DNA from: Axinella damicornis
Lineage: Eukaryota; Porifera; Demospongiae; Axinellida; Axinellidae
Assembly (NCBI GenBank): GCA_963931865.1
Contig: OZ007507.1
Coordinates: 11,275,974-11,339,973, forward strand
Direction: 5' to 3'
Length of the DNA: 64,000 nt
Shown here piece by piece: positions 1 through 12,400 of the stretch. Each line of letters starts with the position of its first letter. Position 1 is the first letter of the stretch. Below the pieces are notes generated by a model, which was given only the letters and a program-made list of their open reading frames with translations, did not search any database and was not told the origin of the DNA. The position numbers and the translations under genes were made by a program.

Positions 1-26
1 ACACACACACACACACACACACACAC
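1..26. repeat. (AC)n microsatellite
   Basis: Pure AC dinucleotide run at the window edge. It lies in the intron downstream of the CIC exon that ends at 666. Confidence 0.95.
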
Positions 27-665
27 CACATCATTGTGGTGGACAATGTTACACTATATATTCACAGAGTGCACTTCTAACTTCTCGCTGCCTCCAGTTA
101 TTTTTGGTAATTTCTAGTAAATTAGTAAACTCCAGTAATCTCTACCATCACAGCAAATGGGTTATTACACATCTTTCTAGTGATAATTTTATACCAGATG
201 TGGTTGGCCAGTTGCTTGATTCCCTCCCTGGCAACAACTGAAGGATGTTTGTATTGACTTGCTAGACCACTCCTCCATGGGCTACTGTCATACAACCACA
301 ATTCACACATGCAGCTATGTACGTATGAGCTCTCGAGTGGGAGTGTGGGTGTGTGAGTGGGTGTTACATGTAATGACGGATGAAGGAATGGGCGAGTGGA
401 TGGTGTGCCAGTTTGCGTGAGTGTTAAGAGTATTTTGCAAGCCCACACAACTTAACACAACGCTTTCTCGCCCACACAACACACACAATGAGCGCCTTGA
501 GAATTACAGAGTACAGCGCCAACATAACAGAGATGGTCTGAGGCATTTGAAGCTGTTATGATATGACTAATGATGTAGACAACTAGGTCACTATAATATG
601 CCAGTACCAGGGCATTTTAGGTAAGTGAAACACACACACACACATAGAAAGGCACACATACTCAC
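27..665 (-). other. CIC intron, partial
   Basis: This stretch begins with the donor GTGAGT (665-660, minus strand) after the CIC exon. I see no further exon in it. It contains AGTAATCTCTAG-type short repeats like those at 25.6, 48.0 and 59.1 kb. The next CIC exons, expected to include the HMG box, must lie left of the window. Confidence 0.6.
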
Positions 666-2041
666 GTCTTAGTATACAGCTGCTGCTGTTCGCCAAACTC
701 ATCTTCATCGACCCTGGAGCCCACTTCTGCCCCATCCTCTCCTTCATCCATTGAACTCTGGCTATCGACACGCGAACTCTTGCGGATGATTCTTGGAGCA
801 CCAACCGTAATCTTAGTTAGGTCAGCACTGTTGCAGTTCTGAGAGCTTTGGTTAACAATACTGGAAACGGTTTTCGGTGCAATCGGTTTCGGCAGCTTTG
901 GTGCTTCAGATGTAGTCAACAGACCGACGCTGCTGACCGCAGCAAGGCCGGAAGAGCTGACAGTGGTGTTGTAGCTGGCATAGGGGGAGACGTTGGGATT
1001 AGAGGGGGGTGAATAGCTGCTGTAAGAGCTGGTCGGAAGCGGGAGGGTTGTCAGAGCTTGGGCATGGCCACTTGTTGAGTACGACATAAATCCAAGTGGT
1101 TTGCTAGTAGTCGGAGGTGTTGGAACCATTGCAATGTGCTGTGTACCGTACGGAGGAGGAATTGAGGATCGCAGGGTGCCGGGGGAGTGGTAGAATGAGG
1201 AGCTGCACGGAGGGGAGTTTGGAAGGTAGTGTGGGGCGGGGCTGGCAGCGTATGCATTGTATGTGGGAGAGTACATAGATTGGGGCTGGATTGGAGGGGA
1301 CCCATACGCTGCCCCATAGCCCGGGTAGGGTAAGGAGGAGGACTGGTAGGATGGAATGCCCTGGGTGGCAGACGCAAATCCTCCTGTCTTGTCAGAGAGC
1401 AGAGAGAATGTGGAGGGAGCTGAGAACTTCCCCATGACCCCATCCAGGGTTGGGTTTGCCGCAGCTGTTGGAGCGTGGCTCAGAGGGATCATGCCCCTTG
1501 GCGGTGAGGAATAGAGCCTGGCACGTGGAGGGGAGGTGGACTGTTGGACCCGGGACTGCATCCTTCCATGCTGCTGAAACTGGGATGCGATGGATGAAGT
1601 GGGACGAGAGTTGGAGGTCACCATGATGAGAGGAGGGGGAGACGACGAGCTGTTAGGCACAAACGACAGAGTGGTCACATTTGAGTTTAGCTCTGGAAGG
1701 GATTGCGATCGTCTCCTAGCTGCCTGGATATCCGGATTGACAGTAGCTACAATCTGTCCATCACAAAACGCCTCAGTCGACTCTTGGGCATTCTTCTGAA
1801 AGCTGCTTGGGGACAGGGATTCATTGCCAGAGTGTGAAGACTGGTAGCCACTCAAGGCTATCCCGCTGTCCGGCGAGTGCTGCCTTGCCTGGGCCTCCTC
1901 ACTGGCTGGGCTGGTGGAGGAGTGGATGTCGGACTCCGCTGGAGGACTAGTGTGGGAGAAGTCGTCTTCGTAACTAACTCTTTTGGTTTCGTAGCATTTT
2001 TGTTTATTGACAGTCTTGGAGTTGGTATTGTTGGTAGTAGT
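666..2041 (-). CDS. CIC: CIC exon, Ser/Thr/Pro-rich regulatory segment
   Basis: 1376 nt, entered in phase 0 and left in phase 2 at AAGAC|GTGAGT. The acceptor CGCAG at 2043-2042 sits directly at the end of a long CA repeat, so the exact start is less certain than the donor. The protein is low-complexity, rich in Ser, Pro, Tyr and Thr, ending in an acidic stretch and a short Gln run. [11 protein letters not shown] looks like a basophilic-kinase/14-3-3 type site, as near the HMG box of other CIC proteins. Confidence 0.8.
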
Positions 2042-5000
2042 CTGCGTGTGTGTGTATGTGTGTATGTGTGTGTGTGTGTGTGTGCGTGTGTGTGTGTGCG
2101 TGTGTGTGTATGTGTGCGTGTGTATGTATGTGTGTGTGTGTGTGTGTGTAGCAAGATAATGATCACATGAACTGTACACACACACACAGATCATCGCATG
2201 AGTGTCGTAGAAGCCTTACAACAACATTCAGTGCCTTCTAAATGTGTGTACTACCCAGATTTGATTTAGATTCACCCAATCAGAGGGCACCATTCAAACC
2301 TTAAACAGGAAGTATTAGTACCTCGATTGAGAGTTATATCATACGCTGCCTACGCTCACAGTCGTTGCCAAACACACACAGAGACAAAAACAGCAGCTGC
2401 TTTCCGGAGTCCAAACTCCCCCATGTTTTGTTCGGTTAGGAGGGAGGATGTGGGGGTACAGCCATAGCACAGTAGTAGAAATACACTTGGCACCGCCGCA
2501 GTCCCAGGAAGCCCACCAGGCCGTTGTTCTAGGCCGGAGGTTGACAAACATAACTTGAGGTGCTTCCACATGCGAACTGATCACTCTGCAAGGGCTCCAC
2601 ACCTAGCCTGACGCGAGCGACAGTGAAAGCTTACATTGAGGCATGCAGACGAGGCCAAGGATGAAGACTGTATACTGTATACGTACGTAGGTTGAGCTCC
2701 CCAAAATCAAAGCACCTGGTTCTGCAGCTTGGGGCTCTGCTGTGTATCGGATAGTTTCGTGTTCAAGAGGAGTACAAACCATGCAGCTGGCTAGAAGGCT
2801 TCTATCACAATACATGCAGTATAAAGTCTACGCTATGTGCATAGGTGCAGTATGAAACATGTCAAACAAATTTGTATCAACTTGTATGTGACAGGTACAT
2901 GCTCACATATGGGATGCTACATAATGTATGTATGACCATGCTTGGCAGTTATTACAAATAACCTTCAATTATAGGGTTATCACTTCCTGTTTACTGGCTG
3001 AATGCAGCCCTCTGATTTGTTGAATTTATCCACAAGATGTGCCTCACTGAAAACCAATAAGGCTATCAGTGTTTGCTGACTAGCAACAGCTGCAATCACA
3101 ACACAACCCTCTGATCCCATTTAGGACAAAACATGCTGTCAGCCTGTAGGGCTGAGTGCACACAATGCACACAGTCACATGCCCACTTCACATGCAGGGT
3201 GCATGCTTACGTAGTCAACTCTTTAGGACCCAAGCGTTTCCTCGAGGTGATTTTCAGTCTTCAGAACACTTAAATATACCCTAATTTCTGTTCCCTGGCA
3301 TTGCTGGGCTCCAAACTGCTACCACAGGTAATTTCAGCTATACTAAGCAGATATATGACTTAAACCACACCCACCAATTAATGAACTTGCAATCAAGTCT
3401 CGCGAGAAATGCCAACCTGCTGTAGCTGAAAAACGGGCCATGAACGCTGAAAATGGAAGTCCTACAAGGCAAGGCACTAAGTCAATTTTTGCCAAAAATG
3501 TGCCCTCCAAGTGCCAACCAAGACCTTTCTGTCGTGGAGCCCAGACAATGCCATGCCTTTTTCACCCTTCAGGTGCACCAACCCACCACCCACTGTCCCG
3601 CCCCTTTCTGCTCACACAGAATCTATCTTCCAAGGACAATGCTGGAAGTGCCATTATGAAGCTGAAAGTCTTATGACGACATTTGGTGCTATGGGCCCTA
3701 AAGGGGCTAAAGACAGAGGAGGTCACATGCTGACAGGCTGAAAGTTGCTAGCCGCGTTCCCAGGCCATTTGAGTGGCCTGAGAATGAGGCTAGAAAGTCC
3801 AGTGGTCAAATACTGAAGGTCACATGCAAGCTGAGTCAAGAAGTCACACAATTGCATGTTGAAAGTCACATGCTCACCTCCTGATGGTTGTGCGAACTCT
3901 GCCCTGGCTTTGTCTGCTTAGAATGTGCGTGGGCAGTCGGAGGGAAAACTGCAGCTGTGGTGGCCCTCATCATGTCATTGGAATTGCTGGAATTTGAGTT
4001 GATATAGCTCACCATGCCAGGCATCTGGAACATCGAAGACTGGTGGAATGTGAACTGGCCCATGTTGCTTCCGTTACCAAACCCAGCAGAGGTTGCAAAA
4101 CTCATGAAACCGGGCTGTTGGGGAAGCGACTGGTTAGTGGTGGCACTGGGTAGATGGGAGACTCCACCCGGGGATTTCCTGTGTGTCTGTGGCCTCTGGT
4201 AGCCAACCTGCTGCATGGGGAGGTGGCCTGAGAATTCCGGTAGCCTTGGCGGGCTTGTTCGGAAGTGGAAGACCTCATTGGTGACGGTGGGTGAAACAAG
4301 CTGTGGTGATTGGAGGGGAGAAAATGGAGTACTGTTCCTGGAGCTGCTGAGAGAGGCAAGTCCATACACTGCTAGCTGTTCTGACTCGCTGAAGTCCTCC
4401 CATACACTGGATCGTCTGCCGTCCTGTGCATTCTCGCTTCCACTCACGCTCTTGCGGCTTTCGACGTCCTCACCATTTTCTGGAAACACATCAATGGAAG
4501 GATGCCGTGCGATCACACTGCCCTGGGAGTGTACCCTTCGCCTCTTGGCACTTGCGGCCTGATCCCCATATGAGGAAGAAGATGCATCCCCCTTCTTCTC
4601 TGAGTCTGTGTGGTCGGCAGTGGAGTGGCTTCGTTTTACACCCCCCTGCACTCTACGAGGTATCGGGATTTGCGGAGGAGTCGGAGAGTTCAGGTGTTTC
4701 GAACAGAGTCCACACTTCTGTGACTCCTTCCAGCAGTCCTCCACACCGCACAGTCTCCTCCATTGCTTCCCATTGAACTTCTTTTTTATTCCCTCCGGGG
4801 TGATGATGATTTCCCCCTTCTTCGCTCCCTTGTAGTCCTTCAGCTTGATCCTGGGCCCTCGTGCCAAAGGAGGGTAGTAATCCGCAGTGAGGGGTGGGGG
4901 TGGGGGTGGGGGCGGAGGGTGTGTTGCAATGGATTGCGGAGGAGGAGGAGGGGGAGGGGCGTGGTGGGGGTGGTGGGGATGGTGGGGTTGGGGGTAGTAC

Positions 5001-5719
5001 AAGTGACCGTATTCCACCGGATGTGGGGAATGCTCGTGCATTTGCACTGGAGCGGTATCCATGTAGGACGGCAGCGTGCCCAGAGCTTGCATTGGGCCAT
5101 ACGTGGGCGTGGGAGAACTAGTCTTCTGCTCAGCTGGTTTGGATCGTCTGAATGGGGAGACTTCGATTTCATAAACTGAGCCCGGCTCCTCCAATTGTGG
5201 TGGTAGCCCTTTGTCCATTCCGTGCTGAATGTGGGCGGAATCCAGAGCGGTTCCAAACATGGTACCCTTTATCTCAATACACTTTGTCGCTTTCAAGCCT
5301 TTGAGGAGCCTCAGATCTTTGAGTTGACACCAAACAGTTGCAGTTGATGTCACTGGTTCACTTTTGGAACAAAATACTACTTGGAACTTGCTTGAAGACT
5401 TGCGACCTTCACCTATGCGTCCGGGGGTAAACTGATTAGGTTTCGAAGCACGGGCACACACACTAGTTCCCTCTTGAAGAGAATCAACGTCCGGGACCGA
5501 ATCTTTGATGATACAGACTTCTCCCCTGCCACTTGAGTTATTCTCAGAGGAATTATTCTTATAGCTGTACGGTTTACGCTCCAGTGAGTACGAGAGGTAT
5601 TGATTGGTGTCGTTCAGTTTTACTTGAAGGTGACTTTCATTTACTTTAGTTACAACTGCAGGTCCGAACACGTCATTCCACTTTGCCAGTACAGAGTCTC
5701 CAGTGGAGATATCAGCCAT
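666..5719 (-). CDS. CIC: Capicua (CIC) transcriptional repressor orthologue, N-terminal part
   Basis: Partial gene, exons 5722-3878 and 2041-666 joined in phase 0. CIC is an HMG-box DNA-binding repressor controlled by receptor tyrosine kinase/MAPK signalling. The diagnostic block is at about residues 295-345 counting from the ATG at 5719: [15 protein letters not shown] followed by Cys, KESQ and CSKHL. This closely matches the CIC-specific segment as I recall it. Residues 7-27 look Tudor-like ([17 protein letters not shown]). A serine-rich [13 protein letters not shown] motif near residue 450 matches the CIC SRSGTPSFSP region. The second exon has [10 protein letters not shown] and [12 protein letters not shown], resembling the DSGVDS and KRRTQSLSALPK motifs that precede the HMG box in human CIC. 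His-rich and Pro-rich runs lie at about residues 240-285. The HMG box and C1 motif are outside the window. Confidence 0.88.
2042..3877 (-). other. CIC intron
   Basis: 1836-nt intron joining two phase-0 boundaries. Its 3' end carries a (CA)n-rich tract (plus strand 2044-2151, TG-rich) right next to the acceptor. No other gene is visible inside it. Confidence 0.7.
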
Positions 5720-5722
5720 TAC
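3878..5722 (-). CDS. CIC: CIC exon with Tudor-like and CIC Cys/His segments
   Basis: The acceptor is CTGCAG|GTAATGG at 5723 and the donor is GGAG|GTGAGC at 3877. The exon is 614 codons from the ATG at 5719. That ATG has G at -3 and G at +4, a good initiation context, and I see no upstream coding exon, so it may be the true start. Otherwise the exon continues an earlier one. The preceding intron sequence is an extraordinary 500-nt pyrimidine tract on this strand. Confidence 0.85.
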
Positions 5723-5728
5723 CTGCAG

Positions 5729-6230
5729 AAGGGAGCAGGGAGGAGGAAGAGGGAAGAGTGAGGGGGAAGAGGGAAGAGGGAGGGAGGAGGGAGCAGGGAA
5801 TAGGGAAGAGGGAGGGAGGAGGGAGCAGGAAAGAGGGAAGGAGGAGGGAGCAGGGAAGAGTAAGAGGGAGGAGGGCGGAGGGAGAGGGAGGAGTGAAGAG
5901 GGAGGAGGGAGCAGGGAAGAGTAAGAGGGAGGAGGGCGGAGGGAGAGGGAGGAGGGAAGAGGGAGGAGGGAGCAGGGAAGAGTAAGAGGGAGGAGGGTGG
6001 AGGGAGAGGGAGGAGGGAAGAGGGAGGAGGGAGCAGGGAAGAGTAAGAGGGAGGAGGGCGGAGGGAGAGGGAGGAGGGAAGAGGGAGGAGGAAGGAGGAA
6101 GGAAGAGGGAGGAGCGAGGAGGGAGTAGGGAATAGGGAGGAGTAGGAGGGAGGAGGGAGGAGTAGAAAGGAGGAGGGAGGAGTAGGAGGGAGGAGGGAGT
6201 GGGTGGAAGAGGGAACAGGAAGAGAGGGAG
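5729..6230. repeat. Polypurine tract (GGGAGGA-type)
   Basis: About 500 bp of almost pure A/G on the plus strand, built of imperfect 55-60 bp higher-order repeats of GGGAGGAGGGAAGAG. On the minus strand it is a giant pyrimidine tract abutting the CIC acceptor at 5723. It can form triplex or other non-B DNA. Confidence 0.9.
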
Positions 6231-7309
6231 AGAAGACAATGGAGAGGGGAAGGCAAGGGAGAAAGGAATGGCTGTAACTACAACATCATCACGCCAGATG
6301 AAGTGCAAAACAACAAGGGAGAAGCAAAATTCTTACTGATGTCCTGAAAAACGTGTAATATGTTCAGAGAGGGTAATTTTTACAAGGTTTTGCCAGTGGA
6401 CAGCAAAGGGCCGACCATGCATGACATATAGCACAGTCATCAAATCTACTATATCCACTGGGCAATATGCAATATGGTATAAACGCACGGGCACAGTCAT
6501 CAAATCTACTATAAAATTATCCACCGGGCAACATGCAATATGGTATAAACGCACGGGCGCGAGCCCTAAGAAGTGAAGTCACAGTAGAGGTGAACCGCTT
6601 GTCACTTTGAAACTGCCTTAAAAGGTTTCAAGGTTCAAGGTTCCAGCAAACCTCACTGTCCAGAATCCCTTGAAAATTGGAACTGCCAATTCCCTTCTAA
6701 TGCAATATGCAGCATCCACTGTGTGTGCATGTGAATTGAATTCACTGCATGCATATGTGGCTTTGGCAGGAGGTGGTGATGGAGAGGAAGTGATAAGATG
6801 TCTGCAAAGGAAACCATTAATGTACAAGGTTTGAACCACATTCACAGTTTGAACCATGGCCTTAGAACTAGGAATACGTATGCACAGTGTCTTTGCCTTG
6901 CCATGCTTACAATCCATATCAGTAATAGTATGAGTGGTTTCGACTTATTATCACTTATACCAAACTGGACGCTTGGTTTTAGTTGCAGATATTGAAGATG
7001 TAGCATTCTCTTCCAAACTAGACTCTTGGTGTTGTTGCAAGTTCCTAGCATTATGTCCATTGTGTGGAAGTAGTACCATCTCTGTTCGTAGCACAATGCC
7101 TGGTTCGATCAGTAGCAGTGCATGGCAATAGAATCGAAAGTGCATGCACTGTAATATACATAGTACCCTATATCCACAATGGTCTGATTGGGCAACATTT
7201 CTACAGCTTAGCTAAGGTCTGACAAATCAGAGGGCATTATTTATCCTTCAGAGAGGAAGAGCAAGTCCTTCACTCGATTGGGTCTGCTAGCCAGCCTGAG
7301 CCAAGTGTA
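6231..7309. other. Gene-free spacer
   Basis: No supported gene. It contains a 60-70 bp direct duplication around 6423-6556 with CACAGTCATCAAATCTACTAT and GCAATATGGTATAAACGCAC repeated. Confidence 0.5.
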
Positions 7310-7318
7310 GAATCCCTG

Positions 7319-7664
7319 TAGCCTCATTCCCCAGGCCTTTGCCAAGCCGCAAGTTTTTGTTGCTTGCTGTACGGAAAAGCGGGGAGAGCCTTGTATGTTT
7401 TCTCATGTGAACATGACGTAATCGACAAACGGAAAAAATGAAAAAAGAAAATTTTCGTGTATTGTTCAGTTCAATGCCTGGTGTGTATGACAGTGGACCC
7501 TTGCTAGATAGATACATGTGGTAAGTTACCTGGTACCTTAGCTCTTCTGAGCCCCGTGCACCCACATTAAATCCTTTCTACCACCTTTCTACCCTTGAAG
7601 TCATGCACGTGAGAAAAGATATCAGGCCCTCCTATGTTCTTCGGCGGGCTTGGGAATGAGGCTA
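7319..7664. mobile_element. Inverted-repeat element, TAGCC family, 346 bp
   Basis: It starts TAGCCTCATTCCCCAGGCC and ends GGGCTTGGGAATGAGGCTA. It is flanked by a perfect 9-bp target duplication gaatccctg (7310-7318 and 7665-7673). A related but truncated copy sits at 28674-29020, sharing the ATGACGTAATCGACAAA core. No transposase is encoded, so it is non-autonomous. A 9-bp duplication is typical of Mutator-like (MULE) elements. Confidence 0.85.
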
Positions 7665-8230
7665 GAATCCCTGCTGAATTCTCCACAAGCCAGTTGTAAT
7701 CACCAGACCAACTAACAACCAGCTACACCAGTGATGATGACATCAATTCATCAGGGATGTCATCAGGGTCCGTCACAATCTCAGCTGCAATCTTGCTGGG
7801 TTAGCCTCTCAGGCAGCCTGAAGTATGTGCCCTCCCCAGATCCCATTACCACCACCTGTGCCAGGCAAGCACTCTTATCTGGCAAGGGTGGAAGCTCCAC
7901 CACCACATCTAATGGCATAAAAGTGCACAGCAGTGCAGTGCTGGAAATGTTTCCAGAAAGGCTTTGATATCTGCTACACAAAGAGAAAAACTGGATCACA
8001 AAACAGGTTTGCGTTTTGCCAACAGGCTGGTCACTGAATCCTCACTGGGTACCACCAACACAGCTAATATATGTATTATTAGCATCAATCACATAACATG
8101 GCAAACATGCTTATAAATATCAGTGTTCATTCTGTTGCTATGGCAACAATGTTTCTAGTAGCCATGAACTACTTTGCATCTTGTGTTTGAAGTTGGTTAT
8201 AATATTATTACAGTTTGTGTTATGACTTTG

Positions 8231-8359
8231 TGAGGAACTCAACATATAGTTCCTCACGAAGTGAATTTTTCTGTGGGTCTGTTTCAAAATCCTTGGATAG
8301 ATCTGTATGAACTTTGCTAGAAGGCCAAGTATTTTGAAACAGACCCACAGAAAAATTCA
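8231..8359. repeat. Fold-back sequence with 29-bp perfect arms
   Basis: Positions 8262-8290 and 8331-8359 are perfect inverted repeats around a 40-nt loop. A second small palindrome, TGAGGAACT to AGTTCCTCA, lies at 8231-8256. Its right edge adjoins the tRNA-like sequence at 8347-8440. Confidence 0.85.
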
Positions 8360-8440
8360 GCTAGGATTCAAACCAAAGACCTTTCTGAATACTAGTCAGC
8401 CATTCTTGCCATCTGAACTATAGTCTCTGTGCATGATAAC
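8347..8440 (-). repeat. tRNA-derived SINE head or tRNA pseudogene
   Basis: On the minus strand TATAGTTCAGATGGC resembles a Pol III A box and GGTTTGAATCC a B box. They are spaced as in a tRNA with an AGGTC variable loop. There is no clean cloverleaf, so a functional tRNA is unlikely. It runs into the fold-back at 8262-8359, suggesting a SINE body. Confidence 0.5.
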
Positions 8441-9160
8441 CTGCGGGTGCAAGCAGTGCCTTTGCTGTATATATCATCAGAAATCTACCTACTTGGCGTA
8501 CTTAAAACAATAGCAGTGCTTAGAACAGCTAGAGGTGACTTGTACTGACACTGACATCTTGTAATGGTTTGTGAATTTAGAATGTTAGCACTCAGTGAGA
8601 TGGGGGTGCCGGGGGTTGGGAGGCTGGGACCCACCCAGCTATGACAGGCTTGAAAAGTTACCCAACGGACCCTTTCATGAATTTTGAACAGTTGTATTGA
8701 GTTTGTGTGAGGAAGAACCTACGAAGTGTGAAGTGTTCTCCCTGGTAGACAATGAGCTTTGTAGTATAATTATAGTACTATCACAGGTTGGTCATGAAGT
8801 CCACTACTATTAGCTACATAGTTACACATATTATTTTATGACCTTGGAAAGAACTGCAGAATATTCGGTGTAATACTTCATTGCAGCACGCTGTGGCACT
8901 CTCAAGAATGGAGCATCCTAGCTGGTGAGTAACGTGCTAACATGGGTTAATACACCATTGTACATAGTCAGACACAGCAATTTTCTGCCATGCTGATGTA
9001 CAGGTGAGTCAATTTCATATGAAAGTTTGTAAGATGTTACAAGATAAGGCCTCGGAAAGAAACGAAGACCCCCGACTCAAGATATCTCACGCACATAATA
9101 ATTGTGGACTTCACGACCACTAGGTTCTACTCCTATAGTACCCCAGTTATAGTTGTCTGT

Positions 9161-9452
9161 CACACGCACATGCTGAGAAATACAAGGCACACACATGCTG
9201 AGAAATACTAGGCACACACATGCTGAGAAATACTAGGCACACACATGCTGAGAAATACTAGGCACGCACATGCTGAGAAATACTAGGCATGCACATGCTG
9301 AGAAATACTAGGCATGCACATGCTGAGAAATACTAGGCATGCACATGCTGAGAAATACTAGGCACATACATGCTGAGAAATACTAGGCACACACATGCTG
9401 AGAAATACTAGGCACACAACAGCTGAGAAATACTAGGCACATAACAGCTGAG
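9161..9452. repeat. 25-bp minisatellite
   Basis: About eleven copies of a 25-bp unit GCACACACATGCTGAGAAATACTAG with small variations (ACACAC, ACGCAC, ATGCAC). The last copies degenerate to ACAACAGCTGAG. Confidence 0.95.
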
Positions 9453-12400
9453 CTGTGTGGTGGCTCAGTGTGACTATTGGATAAGAATTGAGTCCTATCA
9501 AGTAAAGTAACTCTGCTATTAGCTTGCACTAGTCAACACTTCTACATGAAACAGCTGAACCAAAAACTTCTTGAGCCATAATAGTTGCTGTGACTTCACA
9601 AACAGTTGGTGACCTGGGGTTCAAAGTGCAGTGTGCACCCCATTTAACAAAAGATTACTGCTGTTGCATAGCAGTGGAGGTAGTGTTAATTAACACCATT
9701 GCATGCTGTGTTGCCAACAGGCCATTTGCACATGGCCTTTGTGTGTCTGCTACAGACCTCAGGTAGCCTTGAACAGCTGCAACCTGATAGCTGCAGAAAC
9801 CCAACATGGACAAAATACCTTACAAGGCTGACCAACAGCTGACCAACAGCCTTCCTCTTCCAAAGATCTCTGACCACTCTTCCTTGGCATTGTTGCCCTT
9901 CCAAAACACAGGAAATGTACTAGGGCAAGTGGGGATGCAAGAGCCCACACTCCTTCCCCTTCAGGTGTGAAGCCAATACAAGGGGTGCAGATGCTCAGTA
10001 AGGGACTTACGAAGAACTCGTGCGCCTGCCTGGTGCAACTCAGTACGTATAAAGAATAGATTAAGTTAAAACAGTTGTATGGCCATTATGGAACGATCGT
10101 ATAGGTAAATGGAAAAGCAGCTTCTGTCTGTGTCTGGTAAGACATTACAGGTGCTACCAGCGCTGTATGGGACATTGGATGACTACTGACAGCCATACAT
10201 ACATCTATAGGAGAGCTGTCCAGAGCAATCTGAAGTTGCCTGGCACCATGGTAGCTACTGTTAGATATACTAAAGGCATAATTCTGGTAGTTGCACATAC
10301 AGAAACCGCTTGGTGTTGGATGCATGACAGCATCTGATACTCAGTGTGTTAGAGGAATCCCTAACAGGTGTCCAAGGTCTAGTTTCACAGTGGTTACACC
10401 TGGGTATGCACAATAGAACCACCAAAAGAAGGACTTCTGCATGCATGATCAACTTTGGCAGGGGCTCCAGTTGCTTGTGGTCTAGATATGCTTTGCACTT
10501 GGCTAGGCCACGAAGTCCCCACAGTCCCCCCACAGTCCCCACGTAGGGAACCCCACCAGTATTCCATATCATCTTACTGCGCAGTATTGAACCCTTCCAA
10601 ATGCTAGCTCAGATCTCTGCAGATATTGATGCAGAATGTCATTCACGTGTTGTGTTTGTTTGCACAGCGACTCCAAACTGCTAGAGATAGCAGCGGCAGC
10701 TCTGGAGATAGCAGCGGCAGCAAGCAGCACCATCTTATAACAATATCACCAAAAATATGTAATTGCTCTTTCCGTGTGGAATATAATACAATTACTATGC
10801 CCACAGTTTGAATTTGAACATCAAGGTAACACGGCTTCATGTATTAGCGCACTTATGTCAAGTCCTGCAGCATGCAGGCCAGCCAATGCAGTATGATCAC
10901 AGTATGGAACAGTATAGTCCGTGGACTATACTGTCCAGCTACAACTCTGAATGCTGTACACTATCAGCTACAGGTATAACTAATACTGCACACAGCATAA
11001 CCTTATGCAAGCCATTAAGCAAAGTCACTGAAGCATAGCACACAGACACAACTCTACTCTGCAATAAAACTACTCTCTGGAATGATTACATACCTTGTAC
11101 ACATTTTGGAGTGAACTTTCAAATATTCATGCGAAGATAGATCCCTCAACTCTAGTACAACTCACTCCAAAAAAGTCTTTACTAGTAGCTATGCGTGTGT
11201 ACGCACACACCTACACTAAATCCACACTTTCTTACTCTGTACTACAAGTCAGGAATGCAGAGCTCTACTATATACACAGCTGTAACAATATTCACAACTC
11301 AGGCATACCCACACTAACCATATGTGACAATTTCCTTTTGCCAACCAGGAACCCTTATCTGTCCCTAATGAACCAGACGTGCAGATCCTGGCTATGGCTT
11401 CAGAGGGTCCTGTGACACACTGACACATAACCCCTGAGTCATGTGCCCTGCCAGAACATGTGCCAAGCAGCATGCACTAGCATGCCAGGGAGAAGTTGCT
11501 AATCTTGTGACTGCAGATGCACTGAGATAAACTGCAAAGGGACTTACCACCTGCCAGTACTGTTATGCACTTACCATCTGCAGTAAATTTATGCACTAAA
11601 GTCTTTGTCATCCACGTAGTTGATGAGGTCCTCTGAGAAGGTAAACCACATCGCACAAACACCTCAACCGCTACCATACATACGTGCAGCGACCCATCAA
11701 GCGATCGAAAGGCTGAGCGGGGGACTGGGAACAAGGCTTCCATAGCCAACTTGTTAGGACAGATATAAGATGAAATGCATTTCTCAGCCTCTAGGATTTT
11801 TCGAGTCATAATAAAGATCGCATAGATACATTCACCACCGAAAATTAACAGCTGTCTTATCTGAACACAGAATGCTATGAGCTACACTTCACCTGAGATT
11901 CCATACAACTAACCTACGTATCAAATGGAGGCCAGCTCTGCACAAAGACAGCTGGCTGTTCATTGGTTTGGCCTCATCTATTTGCATGTTTGACAACACA
12001 AAAAACACAAACTTGGTCATTGCCTTAACTTAAAGTTGTGAATGATTCTTCAATTCTCAACAGCTACAGCGGATACACATACTAGCAATCAAGACAAGAG
12101 ACGCAAGACAGTGAATTACTGTATCAAGAGAAATGCAACAGGCAAACTGCCTTGGAGCACTCCCTTGGAAACCAGCAAGGACCATGGACCTCAGAATTAT
12201 GTTAAATTCCATGCACGATATTGTCTATCTACATCACCACAATTCATTCTGCATACGTATACTGTCTTTAGAAAGACCTGCCAGGTACAAGAGAATGCTA
12301 CTAAGTGCTACTACAACTACCACTCAAGGCTTTCACTGTGTGAGAAGAAGGAACCAGAAATTGTCCCTGCATGCAGTATGGAGCTGATGTTTATGTTGGT

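Noticed and set aside
9161..9452. Possible regulatory array
   Set aside because: A plain 25-bp minisatellite with no recognisable binding site and no gene nearby.
11477..11809. 110-codon minus-strand frame with plausible composition
   Set aside because: No recognised motif, no supporting splice sites or neighbouring exons; could be chance.
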